Positions 34,018 through 46,130 of a stretch of 64,000 bases of DNA are shown piece after piece (the first letter of the stretch is position 1; each line of letters starts with the position of its first letter). Made by a program: the position numbers and the translations under genes. Source of the DNA: Canna indica (taxonomy: Eukaryota; Streptophyta; Magnoliopsida; Zingiberales; Cannaceae); the NCBI GenBank assembly GCA_034359265.1, contig CP136891.1, positions 57,760,001 to 57,824,000 of the forward strand. The letters are read 5' to 3'. The notes under the pieces were generated by a model. It did no database searches. It saw only the letters and a program-made list of their open reading frames with translations, and was not told the origin of the DNA.

Positions 34018-35549
34018 TGTTGGCTTTAGGTTTTCAACCTTAGCCTTAATCTCGGTTTTGATGGTTTTGATGATAACAAATATGGAACTAATGATTTCAT
34101 TGAGAATATCTTTCAGGTTCCATATCAATTAGCGTTTGATGTCCTCAATCAAAAATATCGGAGAAATCAGATATCGGAAGGACAATGAACGTCGGGCTCG
34201 GGTTCATCGTGGAAAGCTTCTCGAAGATCGACGTGTGCGCCAACGTCACATTGGACGGGCTCAAAGTTCACATGAGAGCTCTCCAAGATGATGCGCGTTG
34301 AAAGTCGGAACCCGAAAATGAAGCGCGAAAGAAATCAGCTGAAAAATAAACTCAGCCTAAGTTCGGTCGATCGGTCGGTCGACCGAATAGGGTAAGAAAT
34401 GGGCAGTAGCCCTAGCGGTCGACCGGACTGAGGCTAGCTGCAAACGCAGCTTGAGTCGGTTGACTGGTAGGTCGATCAAAAAATGAAATCATAAGTTTCT
34501 TATGTCGGGCGATCGATCGGGCGGTCGACCGATCTGCGTATAGGCATAGATGCAAGATCGCGTCGGTTGACCGACGATTGGACCAAATATAAAATCGTGA
34601 GATTTGCGTCTGGGCGATCGACCCGTCGGTCGATCGACCACAGGAAGAATTGCAGTGGTCGAAGGACCAGTCGACCAGTCGATCGACCGACCATTCGACC
34701 GGCGGTCTGCAACGGATAGTTTTCTATCCGTTGAGCAGCCGTTTCTTCACGAGGGTATAAATACACCCTCATATACTTCATTTAATCTTCTTCCTTCATT
34801 CCAACAGAGTTCATTGAGTATTCAAAAGAAAGATTTAGAGCCTTCCAAAATATTTAAAACTTGCGCTCTGCTTCTCCGTCGAGTTCATTCTTCAAGCGCC
34901 AGCTGCTACCTCAACTCAGAAACTGACTCGAGTTCATCCCCTCGACAAGTTGGAGGCTCCAAGGCTGTGAAATGAGCTTGCAAACACTGGTTTTATTATT
35001 TAGCTCTTTTGATTGTATTTTATCTGTTATTTTAACTGTTTGTTTAATTTGAGTTTGTAAGACCGGGTGTTAGGTCTTGAATTGAGTGAAGTTGTATCCT
35101 TTGTGTAGAAGGAGTAAAGCCACTTGTGTAAACGGAGTATTACTAGGATTAGTTCTAGTTGTCCCTTAGGTTGAGGTGGGAAAGTGCTCTCGGTAGGAAG
35201 GTGGGATACTTCCGGGTGAGGAAGTGCCTTCGGTTGAAGAGCGGAGACTTTCTGGTGAAAAGTCCTCGTTGTAAGAGAAACTCGATATTATCTAGTAAAA
35301 CCTAATTTGGAAATTCTAAGCGGGGTGCTTAGGTAGTGGAGTAGGTATTGGGGTCGAACCACTATAAATTGCGTGTTTGCATTGCTTTATTGTTTGTTTT
35401 AATTGTCTTATCATTTATTTCTTCCGTATATAATCATCAAATTGCAAATTGCCTAAATAATCTAAGCAAACGATTAAAAGTGGATTTAGGCTAATAGATT
35501 TAGTAAACACACTATTCACCCCTCATCTAGTGTCGCCATTTCGCCAACA
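34018..35549 (+). repeat. 5' LTR of the copia element (1,532 bp)
   Basis: Near-identical to 40170-41706 except for small indels. TATAAATA at 34756-34763 in the context GAGGGTATAAATACACC is the likely promoter. A cluster of GGTCGACCGA-type palindromes lies just upstream. Confidence 0.94.
34355..34705. repeat. Cluster of GGTCGACCGA / CGATCGGTCG palindromes in the LTR
   Basis: More than a dozen short self-complementary words (GGTCGACCGA, TCGATCGACC, CGGTCGATCG) at intervals of 5-60 bp upstream of the TATA box; counterpart at 40508-40865. They could be protein-binding sites or give folded RNA. Number and spacing differ between the LTRs. Confidence 0.8.
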
Positions 35550-35551
35550 AT

Positions 35552-35563
35552 TGGTATCAGAGC
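35552..35563 (+). promoter_or_regulatory. Primer binding site (initiator tRNA-Met) of the copia element
   Basis: TGGTATCAGAGC, 2 nt after the 5' LTR end. Confidence 0.93.
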
Positions 35564-35619
35564 GGGCCGCAGATTGAGATTTTATCGTCTCCTCTACATC
35601 TAGCCTCGATCCGAAAAAA

Positions 35620-36943
35620 ATGCCACTAGAGAGTATAGCATGTGCACTACCTAGGTTTGATGAAGAAAACTTTGGTGTTTGGAAGAGTAGGATGTATACA
35701 TTTTTTAAAACACAAAGTTTAGATTTATTGTGCATGCTAAAGAATGAGTATGTTGAGCCCACCATTGACTTAAATGATTGGACTCAAGAACAAATTAGAT
35801 TATTTGAATTGAATGCTAAAACAACGCATCTCCTATATTGCTCATTTTTAAATGAAATATTTGAAAAGGTCATGCATTGTTCATTCGCATTCGATATTTG
35901 AGCTTGTTTAAACATGCTTTACGATTATGCAAAAACTGAGGAGCTTACTACTTTCAATGAAGGAGGTGATGACAATTGTCATACCTCTAGTCCTAATGAA
36001 GTTTTTGATGACCAAAACACTTCTAGCCAAAGAAGCACAAGCGATGATGAAGCTACATCAAACGTTTGCCTCATGGGTCTTCGAGATGAGGTATATTCTC
36101 CATCTTCTAGTCATGTTCAAAATATTAATGATAGTGATTCTAGTAGCTCTAAATCCCTTGACATGTCTTATGAAGAACTACTAGAAGAAAGCAAGAAATT
36201 GTATGCCATCCTTGTAAAAAAGAACAAGGAAAATAAGAAATTGAAGAAAGAAAACTTAAATATTAGTTCTCAATTGCATGAATACAAATTAGAAAATGAG
36301 AAAATAAAATTTAGTTCTTTTAATTCTTGCCATGATGATATGAAACTTGAGATTAATGATTTGAAACATAAAAATGAAGAATTAGAAATTGAGAATGATG
36401 ATTGTTAACTAAGATTTCAAAAATTAGAAATGAGAATGAAAACACAAAAATAATGTGAATCTCAATGGTAAGGATTGTATAAGTGATTTCAAATTTGAGC
36501 ATGATATCTTGAAAAATGAAAATTGCTTGTTGAAATCTCAAATTCAAGCTTTACACAAATCTATCAATGACTTAAAAAATGAGGTTGTTTTCTTGAGTAA
36601 GAAAACTAGTAACTTATCAAATGCTTCATCTTTTAGGAGTCCTAAAAATCAAAATGTCTCATCTAGAAAATCTCAAAATAAGAATGCTCATGCTCATAAT
36701 ATTTCACATGTTAAGCATTCTAACTTTAAACCTCATGTCCATAGCAAAAACAAAAAGAAATTTAATGGACATTATTTTTGTTGTGGTGTTTATGGGCATG
36801 CCATATATAATTGTGCTTTCAAAATAAACCCTAGTGTTGTTAAGACACTTTCGGTACCTAAGCCCATTAACTCCGAAGGACCCGAAGCCATTTGGGTACC
36901 AAAAGTATCTTCTCTTGTAGGGGGAGTCACCACACAAGGGTAA
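35620..36943 (+). pseudogene. copia gag, internally deleted and broken
   Basis: Starts with LPRFDEENFGVWKSRMYTFFKT, the gag N-terminus of SIRE-like copia elements, but stops at 35901 just after FEKVMHCSFAFDI. Reading continues in the same frame from 35914 with the acidic, Ser-rich and coiled-coil C-terminal part (YEELLEESKKLYAILVKKNK, KIKFSSFN). A stop at 36408 and a frame change lead to 36455-36943, with a zinc-knuckle-like CGVYGHAIYNC in which the first Cys is replaced by Tyr, and EGPEAIWVPK, the conserved GPK-IWVPK motif after the knuckle. Most of the capsid core between the first two segments is missing. It cannot make a normal capsid. Confidence 0.85.
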
Positions 36944-39900
36944 AGAGAAGTGAAAAGTTGAAGTTGACTATGAACTTAAATGAAGTATCATTTCTTGGTT
37001 GCAACTTCAAACCATCATGATGCCATAGGTATGGAAATTGGCATCTAGGTATACCTTTTATCATCTCCTTATTTTGGATTGCTTGTATTTAAGTTGAATT
37101 TATGATACATGCCTAAAATTGATTGATTTTTTCCGCTCTTGATATATTTCAAAAATATTTTTTGATTTTTGATTTTCGGTCTCCTCGGAAACCTAAGTGG
37201 CTTGTAATGGGCCTAAGCGACCTTGCGATTTTAAATCGTAAGCTAATTGTGGCTTTCGGTTTTCAACCAATAGAAAGTTGGAGATCTTACTTTTTAAAAT
37301 TTCATATTTTGAGATCTCTTGATTCATTTTGTTATCATGAATAATTATTTTGAAAATGAATCCATGCTATTTAGTGAAGTTGAATTTGGAAAATGATACT
37401 TGATTTTTCTCTTCACTATTTAGTTTGATAGCTTGCATGTAGATTTAATTTCATCTTCTACTTATAAAGTATATATACTTGCAAGTTATTGTAAATGGAA
37501 GGCTAACTAGGGAGAAAAAGACTAGTTTGGCTAAGTTTTCAAGTATAAGGTATAACTTTGATAAATTCAAAATTTTAGTGTTATACCTCAATGGTTAAGC
37601 TTAAACTATGTCTCTATACTCAAGATGGTGATTGCATGTTAAAATTCTTGATTTCTCATGAGTAGGTAGAATCTTAGCACTTAGGCAAATTTCATTGAAT
37701 AAAACTTGCTCTAGGTTGACACTTACCATTAGAGACATTCCTTTAAGTCCAAACTAGTTTAACATAGGTAGAGATCTTATTCTTCAAATATTTCACACCT
37801 TAAGATCTCTTAGATTCATTTAGATATCATGAAAACTTTCTTAAAAATGAATCTTAACTATCTAGCAAAGGTTAAGGTTTTAAATGAAACTTTGTATTGA
37901 ATCTTGCTATTTAGTATGTTAGCTTGCTAAGTTGACATATTATTTCATTATGATACTAATGATGTCTACTTACAAGTGATAAAAATTTGAAAGGATATTC
38001 TATCTAAAAGAAAATGAAAAAGGAAATAAAAAAGTTGGGCAAATTTTCAAGAAATAAGGTATGAATTTAATTTTGCAAAAATCTTTGTAAAATAATTGAA
38101 TATTTATGCTTAAATGATTTCTATATGCTCATGATTGTTTTTGCATGACAAATCTATGAAATTTAATGAGTAGGAAAATGTTTTGATAACTTAGGCAATT
38201 TCATGATATCTTGATTGAATGAAATTTGCTCTAGGTTAAAACTCATATTAGAGACTTTATTTTGAGTAAACATCAAACAACCATGTTTAGACACACATGA
38301 TATTATTCTAGGTGTTCAATCTTGAAAATTCATGTGTAGATGAAAATGTGATAACTAGATCACATTAGTGGACTTAAGCTTAAAAGGTTTGACCTAAGTC
38401 AACAAATTGACTTGGACACTTGATTTTAAGTCCAAAACTTCATAAACATGTTTAGGAATAAGTATGACATGTTTCCAAGCACTTATAGTGAAAAATTCAT
38501 ATGAATATGAATATGGATAAAATGACAATAGAGGTTAATTCATAATTACATATTTTAAACCTAGTTGACTTAAAGGTCTCATTTTAAATTCATATTTGTG
38601 GAACATGTTTAGATTTACTCATGTTAAGTATCCATAGATTTAATTTTGAAAAATCATGAGTAAATGTTAAGATTAAAACTTAGCAAGTTTCATAAAAACT
38701 AGTTTAGTTTTGAATGAAACCATGCTAGGTTGATATCTTGACTTAAGAATATAATTATCATCTCAAACTTGACATACACTCTTTACATGACCATTATGTG
38801 GTGTCATAAAAGTTTGAATGAAAATTAAGCATTCTTTGAAAATAACTAAAAAATTATGGAATTGTCATTTGTTCAACAATTGGTATCACCAATTTTATTT
38901 ATTTTTAGAAAAATATAGAAAAGTAATTTTGAGATGATTCTTGAAGCTGCACATTCACTGAAAAATCTAGTTTCATTAGTAAAAATTTCAAAAAGTTTCA
39001 TCAAGAATCGGATTTAAAGTGAATTTTTGAAGTTGGATTTCAAAACACAAAGTATCATCATTCTTGAAACGTCAATCTTTCCGATACTTTGATTTTTTTT
39101 CGAAAACTTCATATAAAAACTCATGTACACCATTTGGATTCCATTTCTAATATCATTCACTCAATTTCATGAGTAAAATCATTTCTAGGAATGATTTTGA
39201 TATTTTGAATGATAGCTAGGATCCATTTGTTTATTTAAAAATAATATAGGATGAAAAATAAACTTAGAAAATTCATTTTGAATTCAAACTTGATACATTC
39301 ATTTGAAATGACCATTCAATAATTGGTATAAAAAAATTTCGTCCAAACAAATTGGTTTCAAAAATATTTGTCAAAAATATGACTTTGTATAAACTTAAAA
39401 GCTTGATTTTTGAAAACTTTAAGTATATGTTGACCTAAATCAACAAAATGAATTAAAAATTTCATCTTAAGCCCAAACTTGATTCATAGACTTACATTAT
39501 CTCATGTTTAATGTCTTGATGCCTAAGTTTGAGAAAATATAAGTAGATAGCAAAACATTGAGACTTAGCATTTTCATGTTTATTTCAAATGAAAACATGT
39601 TAAGTTCATATTTAGATCAAATGACATTAGCTTCACTTCAAACTTGATATACATAAGTTAAATAACAATATCTTAGTATGTTGAAAGTTTGAATGAAATT
39701 AAAAATATCATGAAAAAGATATGAGTACATTCATATGAGAGTATACATGATTTAGCTATGAATTGTATCTATTTTTTATATATGATTTTGTTTCATATCA
39801 AATTATTTGTTTTCCATCCCTAGGGTTGAGATTGTCATGTTTCATGAAAAATCTTTAGAGTCTTAACTTCATGAAAAAAATCATTGTCTTTCATCCCTTT

Positions 39901-40153
39901 GACTAGATAGACCCTTCTTGCCCTTTTTGATTGATGTCAAAAGGGGAAGAAATGTGTAGTCAAAAGGGGAAGAAATGTATAGTTAAAATGGGGAGAAACA
40001 TATAGGTAAAGGGGATGAAAATATAGGAAATCCATGCATATAGATAGAGGGAGTTTATTCTTATAGATATGCATGTTGATAGGGGGAGAAATCCCTTAGT
40101 TGATACCCTTGTGCTTTAATGATTATATATTTTCTTAAGGATATTTGTCATCA
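36944..40153. other. Non-coding internal region of the copia element (3.2 kb)
   Basis: Where protease, integrase, RT and RNase H should be, there is AT-rich sequence (many ATG/TCATGA words) without long ORFs or recognisable pol motifs. Near 39950-40020 short purine-rich GGGGAAGAAATGT-like units repeat. It may be non-coding filler as in LARD elements or an unrecognisably decayed pol. Confidence 0.7.
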
Positions 40154-40169
40154 TCAAAAAGGGGGAGAT
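40154..40169 (+). promoter_or_regulatory. Polypurine tract of the copia element
   Basis: AAAAAGGGGGAGAT immediately before the 3' LTR (TGTTGG). Confidence 0.9.
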
Positions 40170-41706
40170 TGTTGGCTTTAGGTTTTCAACATTAGCCTTA
40201 ATCTCGGTTTTGATGGTTTTGATGATAACAAACATGAAACTAATGATTTCATTGAGAATATCTTTCAGGTTCCATATCAATTAGCGTTCGATGTCCTCGA
40301 TCGGAAATATCGGATATCGAAAGGACATTGATCATCGCGCTCGGGTTCGTCATGGAAAGTTTCTCGAAGATCGACGTGTGCGCCAAAGTCACATTGGACG
40401 GGCTCAAAGTTCACATAAGAGCTCTCCAAGATGATGCGCGTTGAAAGTCGGAACCCGGAAATGAAATGCGGAAGAAATCGGCTAAAAAATAAACTCAGCC
40501 TAAGTTCGGTCGACCGAATAGGGTAAGAAATGGGCAGTAGCCCTAGTGGTCGACCGATCGGTCAACCGAACTGAGGGCTCGCTGCAGACGTAGCTTGCGT
40601 TGGTTGATCGATTGATCGATCGAAAATGAAATCGTAAGTTTCTTACGTCGGGCGGTCGACCGACCAAAGCCCAAAATGGGCAGTAGCTTGGCAGTCGACC
40701 GACCTGCGTATAGGCATAGATGCAAAATCACGTCAGTCGACCAACGGTTCGACCAAATTAATGCAAAATTGCGAGATTTGCGTCTGGGCGATCGACCACA
40801 GGGAGAATTGCAGTGGTCAAAGGACTGGTCAACCAATCGATCAATCGACCATTCGACCGGCGGTCTGCAACGGATAGTTTTCTATCCGTTGAGCAGCCGT
40901 TTCTTCACGAGGGTATAAATACACCCTTATATATTTCATTTAATCTTCTTCCTTCATTCCAACAGAGTTCATTGAGTATTTAGAAGGAAGATTTAGAGCC
41001 TTCCAAAAGATTTAAAGCTTGTGCTCTACTTCCCCGTCGAGTTCATTTTTCAAGCGCCAGCTACTGCCTCAACTCGGAAACTGACTCGAGCTCATCCTCT
41101 CGACGAGTTGGAGGCTCCAAGGCTGTGAAAGGAGCTTGCAAACACTGGTTTTATTATTTAGCTCTTTTGTTTGTATTTTATCTGTTATTTTAACTGTTTG
41201 TTTAATTTGAGTTTGTAAGACCGAGTGTTAGGTCTTGAATTGGGTGAAGTGGTATCCTTTGTGTAGAAGGAGTAAAACCACTTGTGTAAATGGAGTATTA
41301 CTAGGATTAGTTCTAGTTATCCCTTAGGTTGAGGTGGGAAAGTGCTCTCGGTAGGAAGGCAGGATACTTCCGGGTGTGAAAGTGCATTCGGTTGGAGAGC
41401 GAAGACTTTTCGGTGAAAAGTCCTCGTTGTAATAGAAACTCGATATAATCTAGTAAAACCTAGTTTGGAAATCCTAAGCGGGGTGCTTAGGTAGTGGAGT
41501 AGGTATTGGGGTCGAACCACTATAATTGCGTGTTTGCATTATTTTATTGTTTGTTTTAATTATCTTATCATTTATCGCTTCCACATATAATCATCGAATT
41601 GCAAATTGCCTAAATAATCTAAGCAAACGATTAAAAGTGGATTTAGGCTAATAGATTTAGTAAACACACTATTCATCCCCCCTCTAGGGTCACCATTTCG
41701 CCAACA
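40170..41706 (+). repeat. 3' LTR of the copia element (1,537 bp)
   Basis: Partner of 34018-35549, with the same start, end and TATAAATA (40914-40921). Confidence 0.94.
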
Positions 41707-41711
41707 CTAAG

Positions 41712-42054
41712 AGATCAGCTCGAGGACGTAGTCCGCGCTAAACACCTCGACCGATACATCAACTGTAGGAGGGGTTGTGGTCAAAGCAGGAGCTATGACC
41801 ACTGACGTTGAAGCCGAAGCCGGACACCCTCGATCCATCTCGTAGGTCAAAAGTAAAATGGCCGAGCCAACCTCCCAGGAAATTAAGTTCGAGGAGTCAT
41901 CGAGTACATAGCCGGGGGATTTATTGGAGGAGGTGAAACACATTCGGCTAGAAAGAGATCCGTCTGAGCAATCATGTCGGTCGACGACTCTGCTTTCCCG
42001 CAGAGGTCTATCTCTAGAATTCCAATAATATCATTTTATGAACCAGATTTCCAA
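41712..42054 (+). pseudogene. Tat-lineage gypsy gag/protease, middle part
   Basis: Continues the frame interrupted at 34017: the join reads TEDCVVLRDQLEDVVRA, as in Tat elements (TEDC followed by LKDEIE). Further on come GGFIGGGETHSARKRS, the GGP-GG-RK motif of the family, and ISFYEPDFQ at the next insertion point. Stops are present. Confidence 0.75.
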
Positions 42055-42466
42055 TGGATTGATAAGAATATACTATTAGTAGTGTTCCCTAGGCCAATGG
42101 AACGATATTATCATTATAGTTTTTCTTTTGTTTAAATGGAATATTTACTTTATCATGTTATTTATTATGAGCGTGTTTGATTTGATAAAAGATTTCATGA
42201 ATAGTTGACTCTGCCTAATGGTCATCTAGTAGGAGACTTGATAGTAAAACCCTAAGTCAGTTGGAATCCTATTCTAAACGGTCCCTAATCGGTCATTGTC
42301 TTGGAACGATGAAGAATGAAGACTAGTATGCAGTCTGACTGATGATGATCATATTTTACTAGTCATGGATATGTGATATCAAAGTCGAACAAACCCATCG
42401 TGAGAATACTACATGGATTAATATTATTAGTTTCTCATAACGGTAGTGATACGTCAGTCCTCCGAC

Positions 42467-42770
42467 CTACATGAGGAATTTTGTGTTTTGATCTAGTCTA
42501 ACATCATCTTTAATCAGGTGGTAATAAGGACTATAGTTGAACATGGAATGAATCATGCAGAAGAATATATGTAGTCTTAAAGGAATTCTATGTTTTGACC
42601 TGATGTCACCATGGATTCCTACATGAGGAATTCTATGTTTTGACCTAGTCCAACATCATCTTTAACCAAATGATAATAAGGACTACAGTTGGACATTGAA
42701 TGAATCATGCAGAGAAATATGTGTAGTCGTGAAGGAATTTGTCCCTCTCGTATATGAGAGAGATATCTCT
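42467..42770. repeat. Tandem duplication of about 152 bp in the solo-LTR-like insertion
   Basis: CTACATGAGGAATT starts at 42467 and again at 42619, each followed by similar sequence with AACATCATCTTTAA and GAATGAATCATGCAG. The two units are clearly diverged. Confidence 0.85.
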
Positions 42771-43472
42771 GGGCCCCTTGATGAGTATGACTGAAGAAAT
42801 GCATGACTGTGCTCAAATGAATTGATAAGAGTATCAATATCATTTGTTAAGTCAGTCTACTCAAGAATCAAGAAACCAAATTGATCAATATAAGGATGAT
42901 GTAATCAATGCCTTATGCTTGATCTAAATATCGATGACAAAAGGATAGAGTATCATACTGTGAGTTAGGTTGCTCGGATCACAGACCTCACTTGACTTGA
43001 GTAATCATAATGTCTTGCTAGAGGCCGCTTATGACTCGTTGGTTGCAAATGTGTTTTGGACCCACTTCTAACGTTAAGTGAACCTACATGCTCACACACA
43101 TAGGGCGAACCGAATTGGGCTCAGGGTTATGACTCATCGGATTGGATCTGCGTGATCATTAACCTGCAATTCTCTCTTGGTAATTTCGGAGATTAATTTC
43201 GAATTTAAAAAGGAGTTTTTAAATCAGAAATTAATTATTTTGAATTTTAAATGAGTTTTAATATTGGGATTACGTTGATTATAATTTAGGTTGTGTATAT
43301 TTAATAATCGTTATTAAAGAATACATTATAATTGATATGTTGAATTTAGAAAATTCATCATTGATAATTGTTATTAATGTTATATCTTATTCAGACATTA
43401 AAATCATTTTAAGATTTCAGATATGACTTTGAATTAATCAACAGATGGGAAGACTCGATCAATATGATTGGC

Positions 43473-44002
43473 TAGGGTTGTCCACTATTCGGGTTACACC
43501 GAATCGAACCAAAAAATTGAACCAAATTATTTGGTCCAGTTCGGTTACAACGTTGCTAGGTTCGATTCTTGACCCGAATCGAACCCGAATTATATTATTC
43601 GGTTCGAATTCGGTTCCCGGAATTTGGGAACCGACCCGAATCAAAAACCGAATAAAAAAAAAACAATTTAGTATTACTGTATATGTAGGTAATAAGTTAG
43701 GGTTTATTTTGGTAATTTAGATTTTATTAATTCAAGAATTTGAGTGTTGAGTTTTATTAATTGACCTCTTTAGGTTTTTTATATTGAAGATAGACTATTT
43801 GAAAGATTAATGTGTTGAAAATATTTTATTAATCTACAGCCAAGACTGAATTCGATTTTTGGTTTGAAAATCGAATCGAACCGAAATAATTCGGTTCGGG
43901 TCTATTCGATTTTTGTTGAATTCGGTTCGGGTTCGGGTTGAAATACCATAGAAGGAAAACATTCGATTTGGCATATTTCGGTTCGGTTCGAATGGACAAC
44001 CC
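43473..44002. mobile_element. hAT-type MITE (530 bp), TIR TAGGGTTGTCCA
   Basis: Left end TAGGGTTGTCCACTATTCGG; right end inverted GGGTTGTCCATTCGAACCG, with the terminal TA lost. Duplication GATTGGC at 43466-43472 and 44003-44009. The interior is dominated by CGGTTCGG/CCGAATCGAACC words. It lies 12 bp upstream of the TATAAATA of the host LTR. Confidence 0.82.
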
Positions 44003-44014
44003 GATTGGCGTGTC

Positions 44015-44022
44015 TATAAATA
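44015..44022 (+). promoter_or_regulatory. TATA box of the solo-LTR-like insertion
   Basis: TCTATAAATACCCACC; a strong TATAAATA consensus that supports the LTR reading and gives plus orientation. Confidence 0.6.
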
Positions 44023-44483
44023 CCCACCTATGGTTTAGATGGGTAAAATGATCATCTCCTGAAAGGTTGCCAACCTCTTGCTGAAAGAAAGCTGACCTCC
44101 TTTTGAAGGAAGTCAAGCTCCCTTTGTCGCAGCCGAGCTCCACCAAACAGAGAAAGAGAGGAGAGCATGGAAGGAGTTCTGTGCTCGTCCAGATCGGAAG
44201 GAGTTCTAGTAGAGCCGAGCTAGCACTTGGCAGCTGCCCCGTTCGTTGCATTCGTCCATGTGCTAACTGTGGAGGGTATTCATCACTTGGCAGCACCTTG
44301 GATCCGGAGCAAGATATATTGTAATTTTGGATTTGCAGAGCAGAAGACGGAGTTCGGTCTTCAAAGGTATAATCCTCAACATAGTATTGATTTAATCGAG
44401 ATGCATGGATCTGTTTGGGTAGATGATCAATTTCTTATTTTCGTTGTGTGTAAAAAATTTATTGCCCACTCGATCCTCGGTGA

Positions 44484-44930
44484 TCCAACATCTACACGAT
44501 CCACTCGTGATTTTTGTGACCACAGAAAACTTCATCGTTAGGAAAGTTTTGGCGGATCATTGCAGTTCGGTCGATATTATCCCCTTCCCCACATTTGAGA
44601 AAATGCAGTTAACCGAGGTTTCATTCTCACCCCGCAATGGAGACTTGGCGAGCTTCTAAAGGGAGCGAGTCAACGTCTGAAGCTCCATATGGCTAAGAAC
44701 AACGTTCAATTCCCAGCCCGAAAGGAAAAACGATCGACGTGGATTACCTGGTCATTGATGTTCATAGTCCCTACTAGCTACATGATCTTGGGATGACCTT
44801 CACTGAATGGCTTAGGGGCAGTCGTATCAACCCCCCACCTGGCGCTATAATTCTCTATTTCCAAAACATAAGTAGGTATGCTCCACGCCGACCATAATGA
44901 AGCCTGTCGATGCTACAACGAATGCCTCAG
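44484..44930 (+). pseudogene. Tat-lineage gypsy retropepsin (protease) remnant
   Basis: HLHDPLVIFVTTENFIVRKV is followed by LADHCSSVDII, corresponding to the LVDSGSSADIL active-site segment of Tat proteases with the catalytic DSG changed to DHC. Then come PTFEKMQL, PTSYMILG, AVVSTPHLAL and ADHNEACRCY (the GDQ-AR-CY end motif). Stops are present. It is an aspartic protease by descent, inactive as read. No reverse transcriptase follows. Confidence 0.8.
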
Positions 44931-46130
44931 AGGCTCAGACAAAGGACAACCGGACCAAAGAAAGAGTTGGATACTCCACCCCCACTAGATGCTCCCGACG
45001 TCCATGGGCGAATAGTCGACAGGGACCCCCAAGCAAGACCCAAGCAAGGGCGCTCAAAAGCGGCCCCGACTCGGCGCGGCTTGAAAACCTAATACTACTC
45101 GGGGCAAAAACATGAGCTGGAGTCCAGCTAGGCCTGGAGCGAGTCACTCTTCCCCAGCCACCAATAGGCAACAGTCGGGGTCCTCCTTCTTCTCTCTCTT
45201 TTGACTCAGCAAAGCATAACCACGCTCGAACCAAGTTCCTCACCCTAGAAAACCCAATTGTATGGACAAGTTCTTTTTCATATCAATAAAAAATATTTCT
45301 TTCACATCTCTGCATGTGTATCAAGGAAATCCATGGCTATCTCATCGTCTGAGCGAATGTCACATAATTCATGACAAGAACGTCGCCGCTTTCAACGAGC
45401 TCGACCGCGGTCATGCCTTACACTCCTCACAAGCTCGACTTGACCCCAAGCACGGTTCTCGACCTTAGCACCATTATTTTCAGCCTTAGAGCCCTTAACA
45501 ATTCGAAACACGGTCCTACCTAATGTCCCTACCTCCAACTTAATTCTGACACCTCTCCTCGCCATTAACTCGATAGAGATTGCAAATCCCTAACAAACGG
45601 GGATAAGTCAATACAACATATTGACCTAAGGCCAACCCTGACATTACAAAGTTGAAAGACAGAACCGAGAGACTCGCCGAGAAGAAGCAACGACGACAAA
45701 AGAGAAATGACTGAGAAGCGACGTTATCGACAAGAAACCTGAGGAGGGCAAAACACCAAATGATAAGAAACACGAGAAGAGTTCAAAGCGGAAAGAAGAA
45801 GCCGCTTTAGAGGCTAAGAGGCAACAACGTCTTCATCAAACGACCAATATCAAAACCATGATTGAATCTCAGCCGACCATCCCGCTAGCAATACCTTAAG
45901 GGCACGAATGAGCAGTTCGTCTCGTCATGATCACCTCTCAAAGATAAATTAATGCTAAGGAGGACCGAGGGGTCACAAAGTGACATGGCAAAGATACGTC
46001 GATCCAATTCACCTCAGCCAATTAAAGGTAATAAACACGTGCCCTATAATACATGTGCCTGTATTATTTTGATTTCAGGTCGAGACTCAATTTGCGCGTC
46101 GAAAAGATCGCTGGAGACTATGGTAAGAGG
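44931..46130 (+). other. Degenerate 3' portion of the Tat element
   Basis: GC-richer sequence with short ORFs rich in Arg/Pro/Asp (44897-45243) and an AATAAAAAATATTTC stretch near 45285 resembling the Tat 3' untranslated region. No pol motif and no 3' LTR matching 32513-32889 was found, so the right boundary is approximate. Confidence 0.5.

Larger units (their letters stand above)
34018..41706 (+). mobile_element. SIRE/Maximus-like Ty1/copia element with gag only (7,689 bp)
   Basis: Complete insertion. LTRs 34018-35549 and 40170-41706 both start TGTTGGCTTTAGG and end CGCCAACA. Perfect 5-bp duplications CTAAG at 34013-34017 and 41707-41711. tRNA-Met PBS, degenerate gag, 3.2 kb of apparently non-coding sequence, then a polypurine tract AAAAAGGGGGAGAT. 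No protease, integrase or reverse transcriptase motifs. It sits inside the Tat gag gene. Confidence 0.95.
42055..44483. mobile_element. Solo-LTR-like insertion (2,429 bp including a nested hAT)
   Basis: Flanked by TCCAA at 42050-42054 and 44484-44488. Removing it with one duplication restores the host frame (EPDFQ joined to HLHDPLVIF). It begins TGGATTGATAAG, has a TATAAATA at 44015-44022 and no long ORF, which suggests a solo LTR. The 3' end CGGTGA is not the canonical CA, so the type is uncertain. Confidence 0.6.

Noticed and set aside
34500..34975. ORFs over the palindrome-rich part of the copia LTR
   Set aside because: Follow from GGTCGACC repeats; the second LTR disrupts them.
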